Below, piece by piece: positions 35,825-44,837 of a DNA stretch of 64,000 nt. The stretch covers positions 1-64,000 of the forward strand of contig CAZSHM010000001.1 in assembly GCA_964606855.1 (NCBI GenBank), written 5' to 3'. Both the position numbers and the translations under genes were made by a program. Each line of letters begins with the position of its first letter. Position 1 is the first letter of the stretch. The notes beneath the pieces are model-generated. The model did no database searches and was not told the DNA's origin. It saw nothing but the letters and a program-made list of their open reading frames with translations. Source of the stretch: UBA7185 sp964606855. GTDB taxonomy: Bacteria > Bacillota > Peptococcia > Peptococcales > Peptococcaceae.

Positions 35825-36508
35825 ATGCATGCCAAGTACCACAACCAGTACTACTGGGAGAACTTGATCCGTGCCCGCAAGTTGGAGGAAACCTTCAACA
35901 GTGCGCGGATTACGGAGCAGTCTGTGTTTTTTCACGGCATCCTCTACAACAGTTACGGAAGGCGCAAACTGCTGGAGGACGTGATCCACTTTGCGGAACA
36001 GGACGCGTTGACCGGATACCTGTACTATGTGTTTTTTCCCACGGCGTTTCTCTCTTTCACAAATGAAGAAAAGGGCATCACGGTACCATTGGGGATCTCT
36101 CTCCCGGAGCTGATCGGCTATGTGAGCAGCAACGATTTTGTGCGGTACCACAATTATCTGCGGCCGATGTATCAGCTGCTTGAACTGAGCATAGAGGCGC
36201 TCCAGAGCGACGGGGCGCAGCGCGAGGAAACCCTGCGCCATATGGAGAGCATCTTCAACTATTCCTTTCAGCAGGATCGCGATGCCTACGGCATGATGCA
36301 TATCTATCGTTCGCCGCGGGAACTCGGCGAATATTTCGCGAGTCTCTACCAGATTGACGGAGAAAAGCAGTTGGGCGCGGAGCTGTTCTATCACAAGACG
36401 GGTCTGCGCAAGCACGAGTGGGAGAGCATCTATACGCAGGCCGCCAGCAACATTTTTACCGGCCGAAAATTCATGAACTGCATCTCCAATCTGCTGCACG
36501 AGATGTGA
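35825..36508 (+). CDS. Unrecognised conserved-looking protein, 227 residues
   Basis: No family is recognised. The protein is soluble, rich in Tyr, His, Phe and Glu, with no signal peptide or membrane helix, and appears mostly helical (for example LLELSIEALQSDGAQREETL). The N-terminus YHNQYYWENLIRARKLEETF and the mid-region GISLPELIGYVSSNDFVRYH may serve for searches. A strong ribosome site (GGGGAGGG) precedes ATG 35825, and the promoter region carries a perfect 30-bp palindrome. The ybaK gene follows by 33 bp, so the two may be co-transcribed. No function is proposed. Confidence 0.7.
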   Translation: MHAKYHNQYYWENLIRARKLEETFNSARITEQSVFFHGILYNSYGRRKLLEDVIHFAEQDALTGYLYYVFFPTAFLSFTNEEKGITVPLGISLPELIGYVSSNDFVRYHNYLRPMYQLLELSIEALQSDGAQREETLRHMESIFNYSFQQDRDAYGMMHIYRSPRELGEYFASLYQIDGEKQLGAELFYHKTGLRKHEWESIYTQAASNIFTGRKFMNCISNLLHEM

Positions 36509-36541
36509 GCGGCAAACCGGCAAGTGGACGGGGTGTGAGCG

Positions 36542-37027
36542 ATGGCGGCGAAGGCGGAGACAAAAACCAATGTGATGCGGCTCCTGGATCAGAAGAAGAT
36601 TGCCTACCGGCAGCACTGTTACGCGGGGAGCGGGGCGATCAGCGGCGCGGAGGTGGCGGATGCGCTGCACGAAGATCCAGGCAGGACGTTTAAGACGCTG
36701 GTGACCACGGGAAAGACAAAGACACACTATGTGTTTATGATCCCGGTTCTGGCGGAGCTGGATCTCAAGAAAGCGGCGGCGGCCGTGGGGGAGAAATCCA
36801 TAGAGATGCTGAAGGCAAAGGATCTTCTGGCGGTTACGGGCTACGTTCACGGCGGCTGCTCCCCGATCGGCATGAAAAAACAGTTCCGCACGGTGATTCA
36901 CAAAACAGCGGCGGAATACGAGACGATTCTCTTCAGTGCGGGGAAAATCGGGTACCAGGTGGAACTGTCGCTCGGTGCTCTGCGGGAGATGCTGCCGGTG
37001 CAGCTGGCGGATCTGACCGCGGATTGA
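36542..37027 (+). CDS. ybaK: Cys-tRNA(Pro) deacylase YbaK
   Basis: A 161-residue editing enzyme of the YbaK/INS family that hydrolyses Cys-tRNA-Pro formed in error by prolyl-tRNA synthetase. The fold signature is visible: a first helix with KTNVMRLLDQKKIAYRQHCY, the catalytic-region Lys in GRTFKTLVTTG, and the GYVHGGCSPIGMKK loop that gives the substrate pocket. Length matches the family. It follows the unknown gene at 35825 closely on the same strand; a tRNA-Pro gene is present elsewhere in this window but not linked. Confidence 0.92.
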   Translation: MAAKAETKTNVMRLLDQKKIAYRQHCYAGSGAISGAEVADALHEDPGRTFKTLVTTGKTKTHYVFMIPVLAELDLKKAAAAVGEKSIEMLKAKDLLAVTGYVHGGCSPIGMKKQFRTVIHKTAAEYETILFSAGKIGYQVELSLGALREMLPVQLADLTAD

Positions 37028-37145
37028 AGCGGACGCCCCTTAAAAATTTATACAATTTCCTAGGAAGAAAAGGGAATTTTCAGAAAATCACCGTTGCACA
37101 GACAGAGTAGAAACAGAGTAGAAAAGGATGGGAGAAGGACGAACG

Positions 37146-38276
37146 ATGCGCAGGGATCTCATAGATGAAACCAGTACGACCAGGGAATTTTCGTTCCGCG
37201 GCGAGTGTCGGCCGGCGGAACGGAGCCCTTTTCAGATAGATGCGGATGCGGCGCGCGCGGTTTCAGAAGCAAGCGCAGCCGGAACGGAATCCGAAAGAGA
37301 GCGGGCGCAAGGGGCGGAGCCGGAGAGCGCGGCGGGGGGGGCTCCGCCGCGGCGTGCGCGGCATCCCAAGCGGAGGCGCACCGGAGTGGTGTTCTTGAGC
37401 ACGGGAATTTTGGCTCTGGCGGTGGGACTCTTTCTGCTTCTGCCGCTCGGCGGCGCCCCGGACGGAGATCTGCCGGACAGCGCGGACCAGCCGGGCCAGA
37501 CCGTGCTGGAGGATCCCTCCGGCGCCAGCGGGCAGGTCAAGCCGGATGGGACAGAAACGGGGCCGAGCGGCGCACAGGGAGTGCTCCGGCCGGAGGAACC
37601 GTCGCCGGCGCAGACGGTGCTCCCGGACTATGGCGTGGATCCAGGGAAGCCCATGCTTGCGCTCACATTTGACGACGGCCCTTCTCAGCACACCTGGGAT
37701 ATTGTCGATGCACTGGACGCCCACGGCGCGCGTGCGACGTTCTTTGTGCTCGGACAGCGCGTTCCCACGCACCAAGCTGCCATCGATTACGTGCTTTCGC
37801 ATGACAACGAGGTCGCCAGCCACAGCTATGACCACAAGAATATGGAAAAGATGACAGAGGAGGACATGGCCTACGAGGTCTACTCCGTGGACGAGGCGCT
37901 CTCTGAGCAGCACGGCTATACGCCGGCGCTCTTCCGCGTGCCGTACGGCTCCAAAGATGAGACGGTGCGGGGCGTCCTCAAAGAGGCGGGGAAACCGATC
38001 ATAGGCTGGTCGGTGGATCCCCGTGACTGGAAGGTGCGCGATAAGGATACCATCGTCCGGCACATTCTGAGCACAGCACAGGACGGCGACATCGTGCTGC
38101 TGCACGACATCTATCAGCCAACCGCCGATGCGGTGGCGGAACTCGTGCCTGCGCTGCAGGCGCAGGGATTTCAACTGGTGACGGTGCGCGAATTGTTCGC
38201 GTACCGCGGCATCTCTCTGGAGCCGGGAGAGGTCTACTATGAAGCGCCGCCCGCGGACAGCGCCGGGGACGCATGA
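37146..38276 (+). CDS. Membrane-anchored polysaccharide deacetylase (NodB family)
   Basis: A 376-residue enzyme that removes acetyl groups from cell-wall or other polysaccharide amino sugars outside the membrane. A long charged cytoplasmic N-terminus (about 80 residues) is followed by one membrane helix (GVVFLSTGILALAVGLFLLL), a Pro/Gly/Asp-rich linker and the NodB domain with its motifs TFDDGPSQHT, the metal His pair in SHSYDHKN, RVPYGS, DPRDW and LLHDIY. The long cytoplasmic tail is unusual for PdaA-like enzymes. ATG 37146 has GAAGGA upstream. Confidence 0.88.
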   Translation: MRRDLIDETSTTREFSFRGECRPAERSPFQIDADAARAVSEASAAGTESERERAQGAEPESAAGGAPPRRARHPKRRRTGVVFLSTGILALAVGLFLLLPLGGAPDGDLPDSADQPGQTVLEDPSGASGQVKPDGTETGPSGAQGVLRPEEPSPAQTVLPDYGVDPGKPMLALTFDDGPSQHTWDIVDALDAHGARATFFVLGQRVPTHQAAIDYVLSHDNEVASHSYDHKNMEKMTEEDMAYEVYSVDEALSEQHGYTPALFRVPYGSKDETVRGVLKEAGKPIIGWSVDPRDWKVRDKDTIVRHILSTAQDGDIVLLHDIYQPTADAVAELVPALQAQGFQLVTVRELFAYRGISLEPGEVYYEAPPADSAGDA

Positions 38277-38306
38277 GCAGGGGCAACAAGGCAAAGGAGG
38301 CAGAAC

Positions 38307-39014
38307 ATGACAGAGCAGGATGAAAAGGAGCAAGCTGCGGGCGAAACGGGAGCGGCGGGAGGATCTCCGCAGGGACAGGAAGAAGCGGTTCCGCGCGCGG
38401 AGGCTGCCGAGCAGACGGGCGAGGCGGAACCGGATGAGCAGAATGAGCAGCCGGAGGAAGCGGAGCAGGCCGCCCGGGCAGAGCATGAAGCGCTTTCCGA
38501 GCAGACAAGCGAAGCGAGCGCTCCTGCGCAGACAAGCAGGGCACCCCAAGCTGAGCAGGAAGAGAAGGAACAGATTGAGCATTCTCAGGGAGCGGAACAG
38601 GAGACCCCCGCAGGGCAGGAAATGCCGCACGAGCAGACAAGTGGAGCAGAAACGTCTGAGCAGGCGCAGGCTGCGGAGCAGGAGGAGCAGGCTGCGGGAG
38701 TAGACCAGGAGAAAAAACGACTGTCAGACTGGAGCAAGCTGCCGCGAAATCCGCTCTCCAAGAGGGTGATGTGGATCGGTGTCATAATCTCCCTGCTGCT
38801 GTACCTAGGCGGATTTTATCTGGCCTCCCGGGTTTCTCATATGCCGCTGGAGGGACTGGCGGGCGCAGAGCTGCAATCGGTTCTCATGCAGCAGAGCCTG
38901 GCAAACGGGCTCACCATCGCGGGCGCGGTGGCCCTAGGCTTGACGCTGGTCATTCTCCTGGTGATGGACTACCGGCATAACCGCGAGTGGTACCGGAGGC
39001 GCTTTAAGCGCTAG
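38307..39014 (+). CDS. Membrane protein with long acidic low-complexity N-terminus
   Basis: A 235-residue protein of no recognised family. The first 140 residues are disordered-looking and very rich in Glu, Gln and Ala (for example EQTGEAEPDEQNEQPEEAEQ), followed by a short basic stretch, two transmembrane helices (MWIGVIISLLLYLGGFYLAS and ITIAGAV.. to LVILLVMDY) and a basic C-terminus (EWYRRRFKR). AAAGGAGG precedes the ATG. It lies 30 bp downstream of the deacetylase gene, so a role in the same envelope unit is plausible. A hairpin terminator follows. Confidence 0.65.
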   Translation: MTEQDEKEQAAGETGAAGGSPQGQEEAVPRAEAAEQTGEAEPDEQNEQPEEAEQAARAEHEALSEQTSEASAPAQTSRAPQAEQEEKEQIEHSQGAEQETPAGQEMPHEQTSGAETSEQAQAAEQEEQAAGVDQEKKRLSDWSKLPRNPLSKRVMWIGVIISLLLYLGGFYLASRVSHMPLEGLAGAELQSVLMQQSLANGLTIAGAVALGLTLVILLVMDYRHNREWYRRRFKR

Positions 39015-39077
39015 GGGCCGATGCCGAGGAAGAAAAACAGCCGTGCCGGGGACGGTCTCGCACGGCACAGTACGGAA

Positions 39078-39121
39078 AGACGGCCGTGTGCACGGGGCAG
39101 CGTGCACGCGGCCGTCTTTTG
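39078..39121 (+). terminator. Terminator after the acidic membrane protein gene
   Basis: A long stem of about 16 bp (39078 to 39117) followed by TTTT. The rest of 39122-39312 holds only a GC-rich inverted repeat (39158-39168 with 39185-39195). Confidence 0.65.
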
Positions 39122-39157
39122 GTGCTTGCGGTGGATGTGTCCTGCGTGGACCGGGAT

Positions 39158-39195
39158 GCGGGCACCGCAGATCAAGCAGATGCCGCGGTGCCCGC
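39158..39195. repeat. GC-rich inverted repeat
   Basis: An 11-bp perfect inverted repeat, GCGGGCACCGC and its complement, separated by 16 bases, between convergent genes. It could be a second terminator-like hairpin but has no T-run. Confidence 0.4.
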
Positions 39196-39312
39196 ACTCC
39201 GGAGCAAGGGAAGCGCAGAGAGATAGAGCGCGGCGCCGGATACGGGCGGAGCGCTGCGCGCAGCAGGAATTCCTCGCAGCGACAGGCTGCTTTGTCCGTC
39301 TTGTGCGCGGGA

Positions 39313-39972
39313 TCAGACTGTCTCTTCCGAGCATGCTTTCAGACGCGCCAGGATCGACTCGGTGTCCGTGATCTCCACGCCGATGGCCGCCAGCTCCGCC
39401 GCCCCCTGGGGATAAAGGCCGGAGAGGGCGTCTGCGGCGAGCGCCAGCTTGAAGTCGCGCTCACTCGCCTCGTAGATGCTGGTGCGCGGGCAGTTGGGGT
39501 AGTTGCAGCCCGCGAAGATGATCGTGTCCGCGCCCTGCGCATGCAGGAGCGATTCCAGGCAGGTCTGGTAAAAAGCGCCCCAGCGCGGCTTGTAGAGCAC
39601 CCATTCCTGCGGGCCGAGCGGCTGGGGCGCGCCGCTGAGCAGCAGTTGCCAGTCAAACGGCGGGCAGTTCTCCGGCAGCAGCGGCTGCGGGAGCATGGCG
39701 CCGTCGGAGTCCGGCCGGATGATGGCTTCCTCGCTCGTCCGCACGCGCTCACGGCGGCAGAGATCCACATTGGAACCGTCCGGCAGATAGCAGCGCACGA
39801 CATGGACAATGGGCTTGCCCGCCGCGCGAAAGCCGCGCACCAGTTCTGTCAGCCGCGGCAGAAGCGGGTAGCTGCCCGCGATCTCCAGGGGCGCGCCGGG
39901 CAGAACAAAGTCATTTTGAAAGTCGATCACCACCAGCGCACAGCTGGCGTAGTTCGGTGTGAGCAGAGACAT
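39313..39972 (-). CDS. Isochorismatase-family cysteine hydrolase
   Basis: A 219-residue soluble hydrolase of the isochorismatase/nicotinamidase fold. The catalytic triad can be assigned: Asp in VVIDFQNDFVLPG, Lys in LYKPRWGAF and Cys in FAGCNYPNCPRTS. Members cleave amides or vinyl ethers (nicotinamide, isochorismate, N-carbamoyl compounds); the substrate here is open. An insert of about 20 residues around residue 100 (PENCPPFDWQLLLSG) is a family feature in related proteins. AGGAGGG lies before the ATG. It stands alone, divergent from the OPA transporter gene. Confidence 0.85.
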   Translation of the reverse strand: MSLLTPNYASCALVVIDFQNDFVLPGAPLEIAGSYPLLPRLTELVRGFRAAGKPIVHVVRCYLPDGSNVDLCRRERVRTSEEAIIRPDSDGAMLPQPLLPENCPPFDWQLLLSGAPQPLGPQEWVLYKPRWGAFYQTCLESLLHAQGADTIIFAGCNYPNCPRTSIYEASERDFKLALAADALSGLYPQGAAELAAIGVEITDTESILARLKACSEETV

Positions 39973-40023
39973 AGGGAATCCCTCCTGATTGCTGTATTTT
40001 TGGGTTGCGCCCCGGTTTTAGAA

Positions 40024-40052
40024 TTGACAAAACGGGGGGCGTTTGCTAAACT
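40024..40052 (+). promoter_or_regulatory. Promoter of the OPA transporter gene
   Basis: TTGACA (40024-40029), 17-bp spacer, TAAACT (40047-40052). The spacer and flanks resemble the promoter at 59790. The leader is about 155 nt with a small GAAAACC/GGTTTTC hairpin. Confidence 0.7.
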
Positions 40053-40213
40053 AGATAGGCATATCCGTCAAAAGACAGAAAGAATGCGGAAAACCTGTCT
40101 ATGGTTTTCGGAATGGATGGAGAGCAAGAACAATCGCTTCCAAGCGTGTTTGCGAATCGAATGCGGGACGGCGGCCGTTCAAGCGCAGGCCTGGTCGCGG
40201 AGAAACGAGTGTG

Positions 40214-41467
40214 ATGCGTGTGAAGACAAAAGCAGTTCTTTCCAAAAAAGATCGCGCGCTCTTTGTCACCTGCTGGCTCAGCTATTTTCTGGCATACTTC
40301 GGCCGCATGAACTATTCGGCCTGCATGTCGGTCATCATCGCCACGGAGGGGTACTCCAAGGGCATGGTGGGGCTCGTGGGCACGGGACTCTTTGTCGTCT
40401 ACGGCCTGACGCAGGTGTTCAGCGGCGTGCTCGGTGACTACGTGACGCCGAGAAAGATGATCGTCACCGGACTTGTCGGCTCCAGCCTCTGCAATCTGGG
40501 AATGTTTCTCGCGCCGAATCTGCAGGTGATGATCGCGGTCTGGTGCGTGAACGGATTCATGCAGTCGCTCTTGTGGCCGCCGGTGGTGCGGCTGTTCGCG
40601 CAGTATCTCACGAGCGAGGTGCGCAGCACGCTCGGAATCTATATCAACAGCACGGTGCCGGTGGGCACGCTGGCCACATACGGGTTCACAGCGCTCGTCC
40701 TGGAACTCTTTGGGCACTGGCGGGCGGTCTTTCTCGCCTCCGCCGTGGTGGTGATGCTGGCCGCGGCCGGCTGGTGGATCACCACGGGGCGCCTTCTGCC
40801 ACGCCTGGCCCGGGTGGATACCGCGGAACAGAGCGGAGCCGTGGAGGTGGAGCACAAAGCGCCGCTGGGGGAACTCCTCCTCTCCTCGGGTGTGGTATTT
40901 ATGTGCCTGGTGCTGATGATGCAGGGCATGCTGAAGGACGGCATCACCGCTTGGATGCCCAATCTGATGGGCGAGAAATTCCAGGTCGGCTCGACGCTGG
41001 CCATCGTCAGCACGGCGCTGATTCCGATGTTCAACATCGCGGGCATCGGCCTGGCCGCGATGGTGCGCCGCGCCGTGGGCGACGAGGTGCTCTGCTCCTT
41101 CGTGCTCTTTGTGGCGGGCACGGCATCGCTGGTGCTCTTGTATGCGACAAGTTTCCTCGGGCTAGTGCCGATGTTCGTCGTCTTCGCCGTGGCGACCACG
41201 ATCATGATGGCGGTCAACACGGTCTATGTGGGCGTAGTACCGGGCTACTTTGCGAAGACAGGGCGCAGTTCCTCCATCTCCGGCATTCTGAACGCCTTCG
41301 TGAATCTGGGCATAGCCACTTCCATGTTTGCCACGGGAGCGTTCTCCGAGGCCTTCGGCTGGAATTGGACGATGCTGTTCTGGTGCGCCTGCGGCGCGGT
41401 CGGCGTCTTCGCAAGCTTTACCGGCTATCAGCTCTGGAAGCGCTACAAACCGAAACTGGAGGCATGA
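40214..41467 (+). CDS. OPA/GlpT-type MFS transporter
   Basis: A 417-residue membrane carrier with 12 predicted helices. The start of the fold (WLSYFLAYFGRMNYSACM) and the first loop (GVLGDYVTPRKMIVTGL) resemble organophosphate:phosphate antiporters of the GlpT/UhpT/PgtP group, which exchange sugar phosphates for phosphate. Whether this member keeps that substrate is uncertain because related gut Firmicute carriers are uncharacterised. ATG 40214 follows GGAGAAACGAG; a GTG one codon upstream is possible. It ends four bases before the convergent queH gene. Confidence 0.8.
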   Translation: MRVKTKAVLSKKDRALFVTCWLSYFLAYFGRMNYSACMSVIIATEGYSKGMVGLVGTGLFVVYGLTQVFSGVLGDYVTPRKMIVTGLVGSSLCNLGMFLAPNLQVMIAVWCVNGFMQSLLWPPVVRLFAQYLTSEVRSTLGIYINSTVPVGTLATYGFTALVLELFGHWRAVFLASAVVVMLAAAGWWITTGRLLPRLARVDTAEQSGAVEVEHKAPLGELLLSSGVVFMCLVLMMQGMLKDGITAWMPNLMGEKFQVGSTLAIVSTALIPMFNIAGIGLAAMVRRAVGDEVLCSFVLFVAGTASLVLLYATSFLGLVPMFVVFAVATTIMMAVNTVYVGVVPGYFAKTGRSSSISGILNAFVNLGIATSMFATGAFSEAFGWNWTMLFWCACGAVGVFASFTGYQLWKRYKPKLEA

Positions 41468-41470
41468 TGT

Positions 41471-42046
41471 TCAACCAGAAGCCGCAGCCTCCCGCGCGGC
41501 CCTCTCCCGCGCCAGCTGTTTGCGGCGGTAGCGCTCCTCCTCGCTGAAGATACAGCCGCAGTACTTTTGCATATACAGTCCCAACGCGCGGGCTTTGGCC
41601 TGCCCGTCCTGAAACCCGGTGCGAAAATCCCGGTAGAGGAAGGGCAGGCCGTATTTTTGCGCCGCGGCCTCCCCCACATCCCGCAGGACGTCGTGCTTCT
41701 GGTAGGGGCTCACCAGGAGGGTGCTGGAGAAGGCGTCAAACCCGTGCGCCGCGGCGTAGCGGGCCGTCTGTTCCAGGCGCGTCCGGTAGCAGTAGAGGCA
41801 GCGATGATCCAGATCGTCGATCACGGCGCGCACGAAACTGCGCAGCCCGTAGTTGTCCTCCACGATCAGGGGCAAGCGGATGGACTTGGCGTATTCCTCC
41901 AGCGCCGTCTTGCGGCTGCGGTATTCGGTATAGGGGTGGATGTTGGGATTGAACCAGTAGGCGACCGGTTCGAAGCCCTCCGCGCGCAGCCGCTCCACGC
42001 AGTGGATGGAACAGGGCGCGCAGCAGGTGTGCAGCAGAATGCGCAT
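41471..42046 (-). CDS. queH: Epoxyqueuosine reductase QueH
   Basis: A 191-residue Fe-S enzyme (formerly DUF208) that reduces epoxyqueuosine in tRNA to queuosine, the last step of the pathway, replacing QueG. The cysteine motifs are HTCCAPCSIHC at the N-terminus and CLYCYRTRLEQTA in the middle, with a further KYCGCIFSE near the C-terminus. AAGGAGG precedes the ATG. It lies 40 bp downstream of topB on the same strand and may share its transcript. No other queuosine genes are in the window. Confidence 0.92.
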   Translation of the reverse strand: MRILLHTCCAPCSIHCVERLRAEGFEPVAYWFNPNIHPYTEYRSRKTALEEYAKSIRLPLIVEDNYGLRSFVRAVIDDLDHRCLYCYRTRLEQTARYAAAHGFDAFSSTLLVSPYQKHDVLRDVGEAAAQKYGLPFLYRDFRTGFQDGQAKARALGLYMQKYCGCIFSEEERYRRKQLARERAAREAAASG

Positions 42047-42086
42047 GATGCGACCTCCTTTGCGGGCGATGGGGATGGGCGGCGGC

Positions 42087-44354
42087 TCAGCGCGCGCCTT
42101 TGTCTTTGACCGGCGCGGGCGGGGCGGGCGCGCCGGAGGGTGCCGGGTCCGCTCCGCCGGGTGTGCGCGGCGCGAACTCCATGCGGAATCGGGGATAGGG
42201 GCCGTCTGTCTCCAGAAAAAAGACAGCGTTGTAGCGGTTGCCGGCCTTGGAGGTCAGGCCGTCGACCCGCGCCTTGCCCGTCTCCAGGAGCTGCCGCATC
42301 ATCTCTGCCGTCAGGGTGACGCCGCGGGATGCCAGGTACTTGTTGTCCTTCCAGACGCTGAATCTGCACTTCTGCGGGAGGCGGAACCCATCGCAGTAGA
42401 AGGACTTTTCGTTCTCGATCACATCCGCGCCGCAGACGGGGCACCTCCCCACCACCCGGCGTGCGCCGCGGAGGGGAATCTCCCGCAGGGGCGACTCCCG
42501 CTCCTGGGCCACAGTCTGCTGCACATAGCGGCGGATCTCCGCCATAAAGCGCTCCGGATCGCCCCTGCCGTCGCAGATCTCCTGCAGTTCCAGCTCCCAC
42601 TGCGCGGTCATCTCCACCTGGCAGACGGACTGCGGCGCCAGGTGGATGAACTGGATCCCCTGCTCGGTGGGGTAGAGGTTCTTCTTGCGCCGCTCTACAT
42701 AGCCCACGGAGATCAACTTCTCGATGATTCCGGCGCGCGTGGCGGGTGTGCCCAGTCCCTTGCCTTTGAGCGTCTCCTTGAGGGAGGGGTCGTCCAGCTC
42801 GCGCCCGGCCTTCTCCATGGCTGTGAGGAGGGTTGCTTCGGTGTAAGGCTTGGGCGCGCCGGTTTTCTTTTCCAGGAGATCGAGCGCATCGAGGCGCAGA
42901 TGCTGACCGATCCGGATGCCGCTCAGGATCTGCTGTTCCGCTTCCTTCTCCGCGTCCGCCTCGGAATCCTTCTCCGCTTCCGCTTCGGCGCGCTCCTGCC
43001 TGCCGCGTTTCTCCCAGAGCTGTCCCAGTGTGCGCTCCGCCAGGGCCCATCCCTCCTCCACGATGCTGCGGCCGCTGGCTTTGAAGCTATCGGGACGGCC
43101 GTCCAGGGCGATCTCCAGTTTGGTCTCGTCGTAGCGCTTTTTTGCGGAGAACGTGACGATGATGCGGCTCAGGATCAACTCCAGGATGTTCCGCTCCCGC
43201 GCGCCGAGCTGTTCCGGCCGGTAACGGTCGATGCGCTCTGTGACGAAGATGGCGTGGTGGTCGCTGACTTTGCCGTCGTCGATGACGCGGCCGTCCAGGG
43301 GCAGCTTTTTCCGCAGGATCTCCTCCAAAAAGGGTCTCCCCGGCGGGAAGACGGCGGAAATTTTTCGCAGGAGCTGCGGCAGATGCGGTTTCTGGTCACT
43401 GGGCAGATAGCGGCTGTCGGTGCGCGGGTAGGTGATCAGCTTGTGCTTTTCATAGAGGTTCTGCGCGGCGTCCAGCGTTTCCTGGGCGGTGTAGCCGAAA
43501 CGCCGGTTGCTCTCCCGCTGCAGCTCCGTGAGATCAAACAGGAGCGGGCGGTCCTCGCTCTTGCGGTTCGTCTCCAGCTTCCGCACGGTGCCCTCCGCGC
43601 CGGCGAGGGAGGCCTGCAGCGCCAGAGCCTGCGCCCTGTCCGCAAGGCGGTTCTGACTGCCGCGGTGCCACAAGGCCCGGATCCCGCCGAAGCGACCCAG
43701 CAGCTGATAGTAGGGCTCTGGCACGAAGGCCTCGATGGCCGCTTGGCGCTGCACGATGAGGGCAAGCGTGGGCGTCTGCACACGGCCCACCGTCAGCTTC
43801 ACGCCGTAGCGCAGGGTGAAGAGACGTGTGAAGTTGATGCCCACCAGCCAGTCCGCCTCGCTGCGGCAGCGGGCGCTCTGGTAGAGCCGCTGATACCGGC
43901 TGTTATCCTCCAGGGAGGCAAAGCCGGCGCGGATCGCCTCGTCGGTCATGGAGCTGATCCAAAGCCGGCGCACGGCGCACCCTTCGGGCGGGCGGGAAAG
44001 GCGGAGCACATACTCGAAGATGAGCTGTCCTTCGCGGCCTGCGTCGGTGGCGCAAATGATCTCCGGGCTCTGGCCGATGAGCCGCTGCACAGTCTGAAAC
44101 TGGCCGCTGGTTGCGGGGAGGATCTCATAGCGGAACACATCCGGCAGGATCGGCAGTGTTTCCAGCCGCCAGCGGCGGTAGCGGACATCGTAGGCTTCGG
44201 GCGCGGCCAGCTGAACCAGGTGCCCGATGCACCAGGTGACGCGGTAGCCGCCGCCCTCCAGATAGCCGTCGCGCCGTTCTTTGGCCCCCAGCACCGCGGC
44301 GATGTCACGGGCGACACTGGGCTTTTCCGCGATCACGAGCTTGTATGCGGGCAT
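42087..44354 (-). CDS. topB: DNA topoisomerase III
   Basis: A 755-residue type IA topoisomerase. The N-terminal Toprim domain (KLVIAEKPSVARDIAAVLGA and CATDAGREGQLIFEYV) is followed by the cleavage domain with the active Tyr in ITYPRTDSRYLP, and the C-terminal zinc-ribbon-like region CPVCGADVIENEKSFYC. A Glu/Ala/Lys-rich insertion (AEAEAEKDSEADAEKEAEQQ, about residue 455) interrupts the cleavage core. The C-terminal tail is Pro/Ala-rich. Stand-alone TopB genes of this size may be housekeeping or carried by integrative elements; no element genes are nearby. ATG 44354 has GGAGGGAAACAGC before it. Confidence 0.93.
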   Translation of the reverse strand: MPAYKLVIAEKPSVARDIAAVLGAKERRDGYLEGGGYRVTWCIGHLVQLAAPEAYDVRYRRWRLETLPILPDVFRYEILPATSGQFQTVQRLIGQSPEIICATDAGREGQLIFEYVLRLSRPPEGCAVRRLWISSMTDEAIRAGFASLEDNSRYQRLYQSARCRSEADWLVGINFTRLFTLRYGVKLTVGRVQTPTLALIVQRQAAIEAFVPEPYYQLLGRFGGIRALWHRGSQNRLADRAQALALQASLAGAEGTVRKLETNRKSEDRPLLFDLTELQRESNRRFGYTAQETLDAAQNLYEKHKLITYPRTDSRYLPSDQKPHLPQLLRKISAVFPPGRPFLEEILRKKLPLDGRVIDDGKVSDHHAIFVTERIDRYRPEQLGARERNILELILSRIIVTFSAKKRYDETKLEIALDGRPDSFKASGRSIVEEGWALAERTLGQLWEKRGRQERAEAEAEKDSEADAEKEAEQQILSGIRIGQHLRLDALDLLEKKTGAPKPYTEATLLTAMEKAGRELDDPSLKETLKGKGLGTPATRAGIIEKLISVGYVERRKKNLYPTEQGIQFIHLAPQSVCQVEMTAQWELELQEICDGRGDPERFMAEIRRYVQQTVAQERESPLREIPLRGARRVVGRCPVCGADVIENEKSFYCDGFRLPQKCRFSVWKDNKYLASRGVTLTAEMMRQLLETGKARVDGLTSKAGNRYNAVFFLETDGPYPRFRMEFAPRTPGGADPAPSGAPAPPAPVKDKGAR

Positions 44355-44526
44355 GCTGTTTCCCTCCTCTGCCGACTTTCCTGGGAGCGCGGGCTGTTTT
44401 TCAAATTGTATCACAAATTTGCGGCGCTGCCACGGATTTTTATGGATTTTTGCGAAAATTCTCCACCGATCAGGCTGTGCGCCGCGGAAAACATCCCCGG
44501 CGCGCGGAAATCCGCGCCGCGCATTG
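44355..44526. other. Divergent intergenic region, no gene seen
   Basis: Relatively AT-rich start (44390-44460) likely containing the topB promoter on the minus strand; no RNA or clear operator recognised. Confidence 0.4.
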
Positions 44527-44556
44527 TTGACGAACTGCCCCGCGGCGATATATAAT
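44527..44556 (+). promoter_or_regulatory. Promoter of the TraB-family gene with long leader
   Basis: TTGACG (44527-44532), 18-bp spacer, TATAAT (44551-44556). The leader to ATG 44838 is about 275 nt and begins with a GCACA/TGTGC hairpin around a T-run (44601-44629); no known riboswitch class was recognised. Confidence 0.55.
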
Positions 44557-44837
44557 AGAAACGGAAAGGGAATCCTCCCGGCAAGGTAGCGAAATCCTGT
44601 TGCACATGAGGCGGCTTTTTTGCTGTGCACGCGGGCAGAAAAGGCGTCTTTCTTTTTGCAGAAACAGCGCGGAAGGAGCGGAGCTGCACCCGGATGCCGA
44701 AAAGCGCGGGGAGGCAGGATTTTTCGCGGACGGGGACGTAAAAAACTTTGTGCGCTCTGCGGCGTCCGGTTTCACAGGACTGCGCGGAGCGGAGATCGGA
44801 TATCGAGCGCGGCGCGGCCGCGGGAAAGAGGATCAGC

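Noticed and set aside
39011..39334. Cys/His-rich minus-strand frame that looks like a zinc finger
   Set aside because: It spans a terminator and an inverted repeat, has no ribosome site, and the cysteines derive from the GC-rich repeat.
42006..44555. Open frame of 849 codons on the plus strand opposite topB
   Set aside because: Shadow of topB; no motifs and no start signals.
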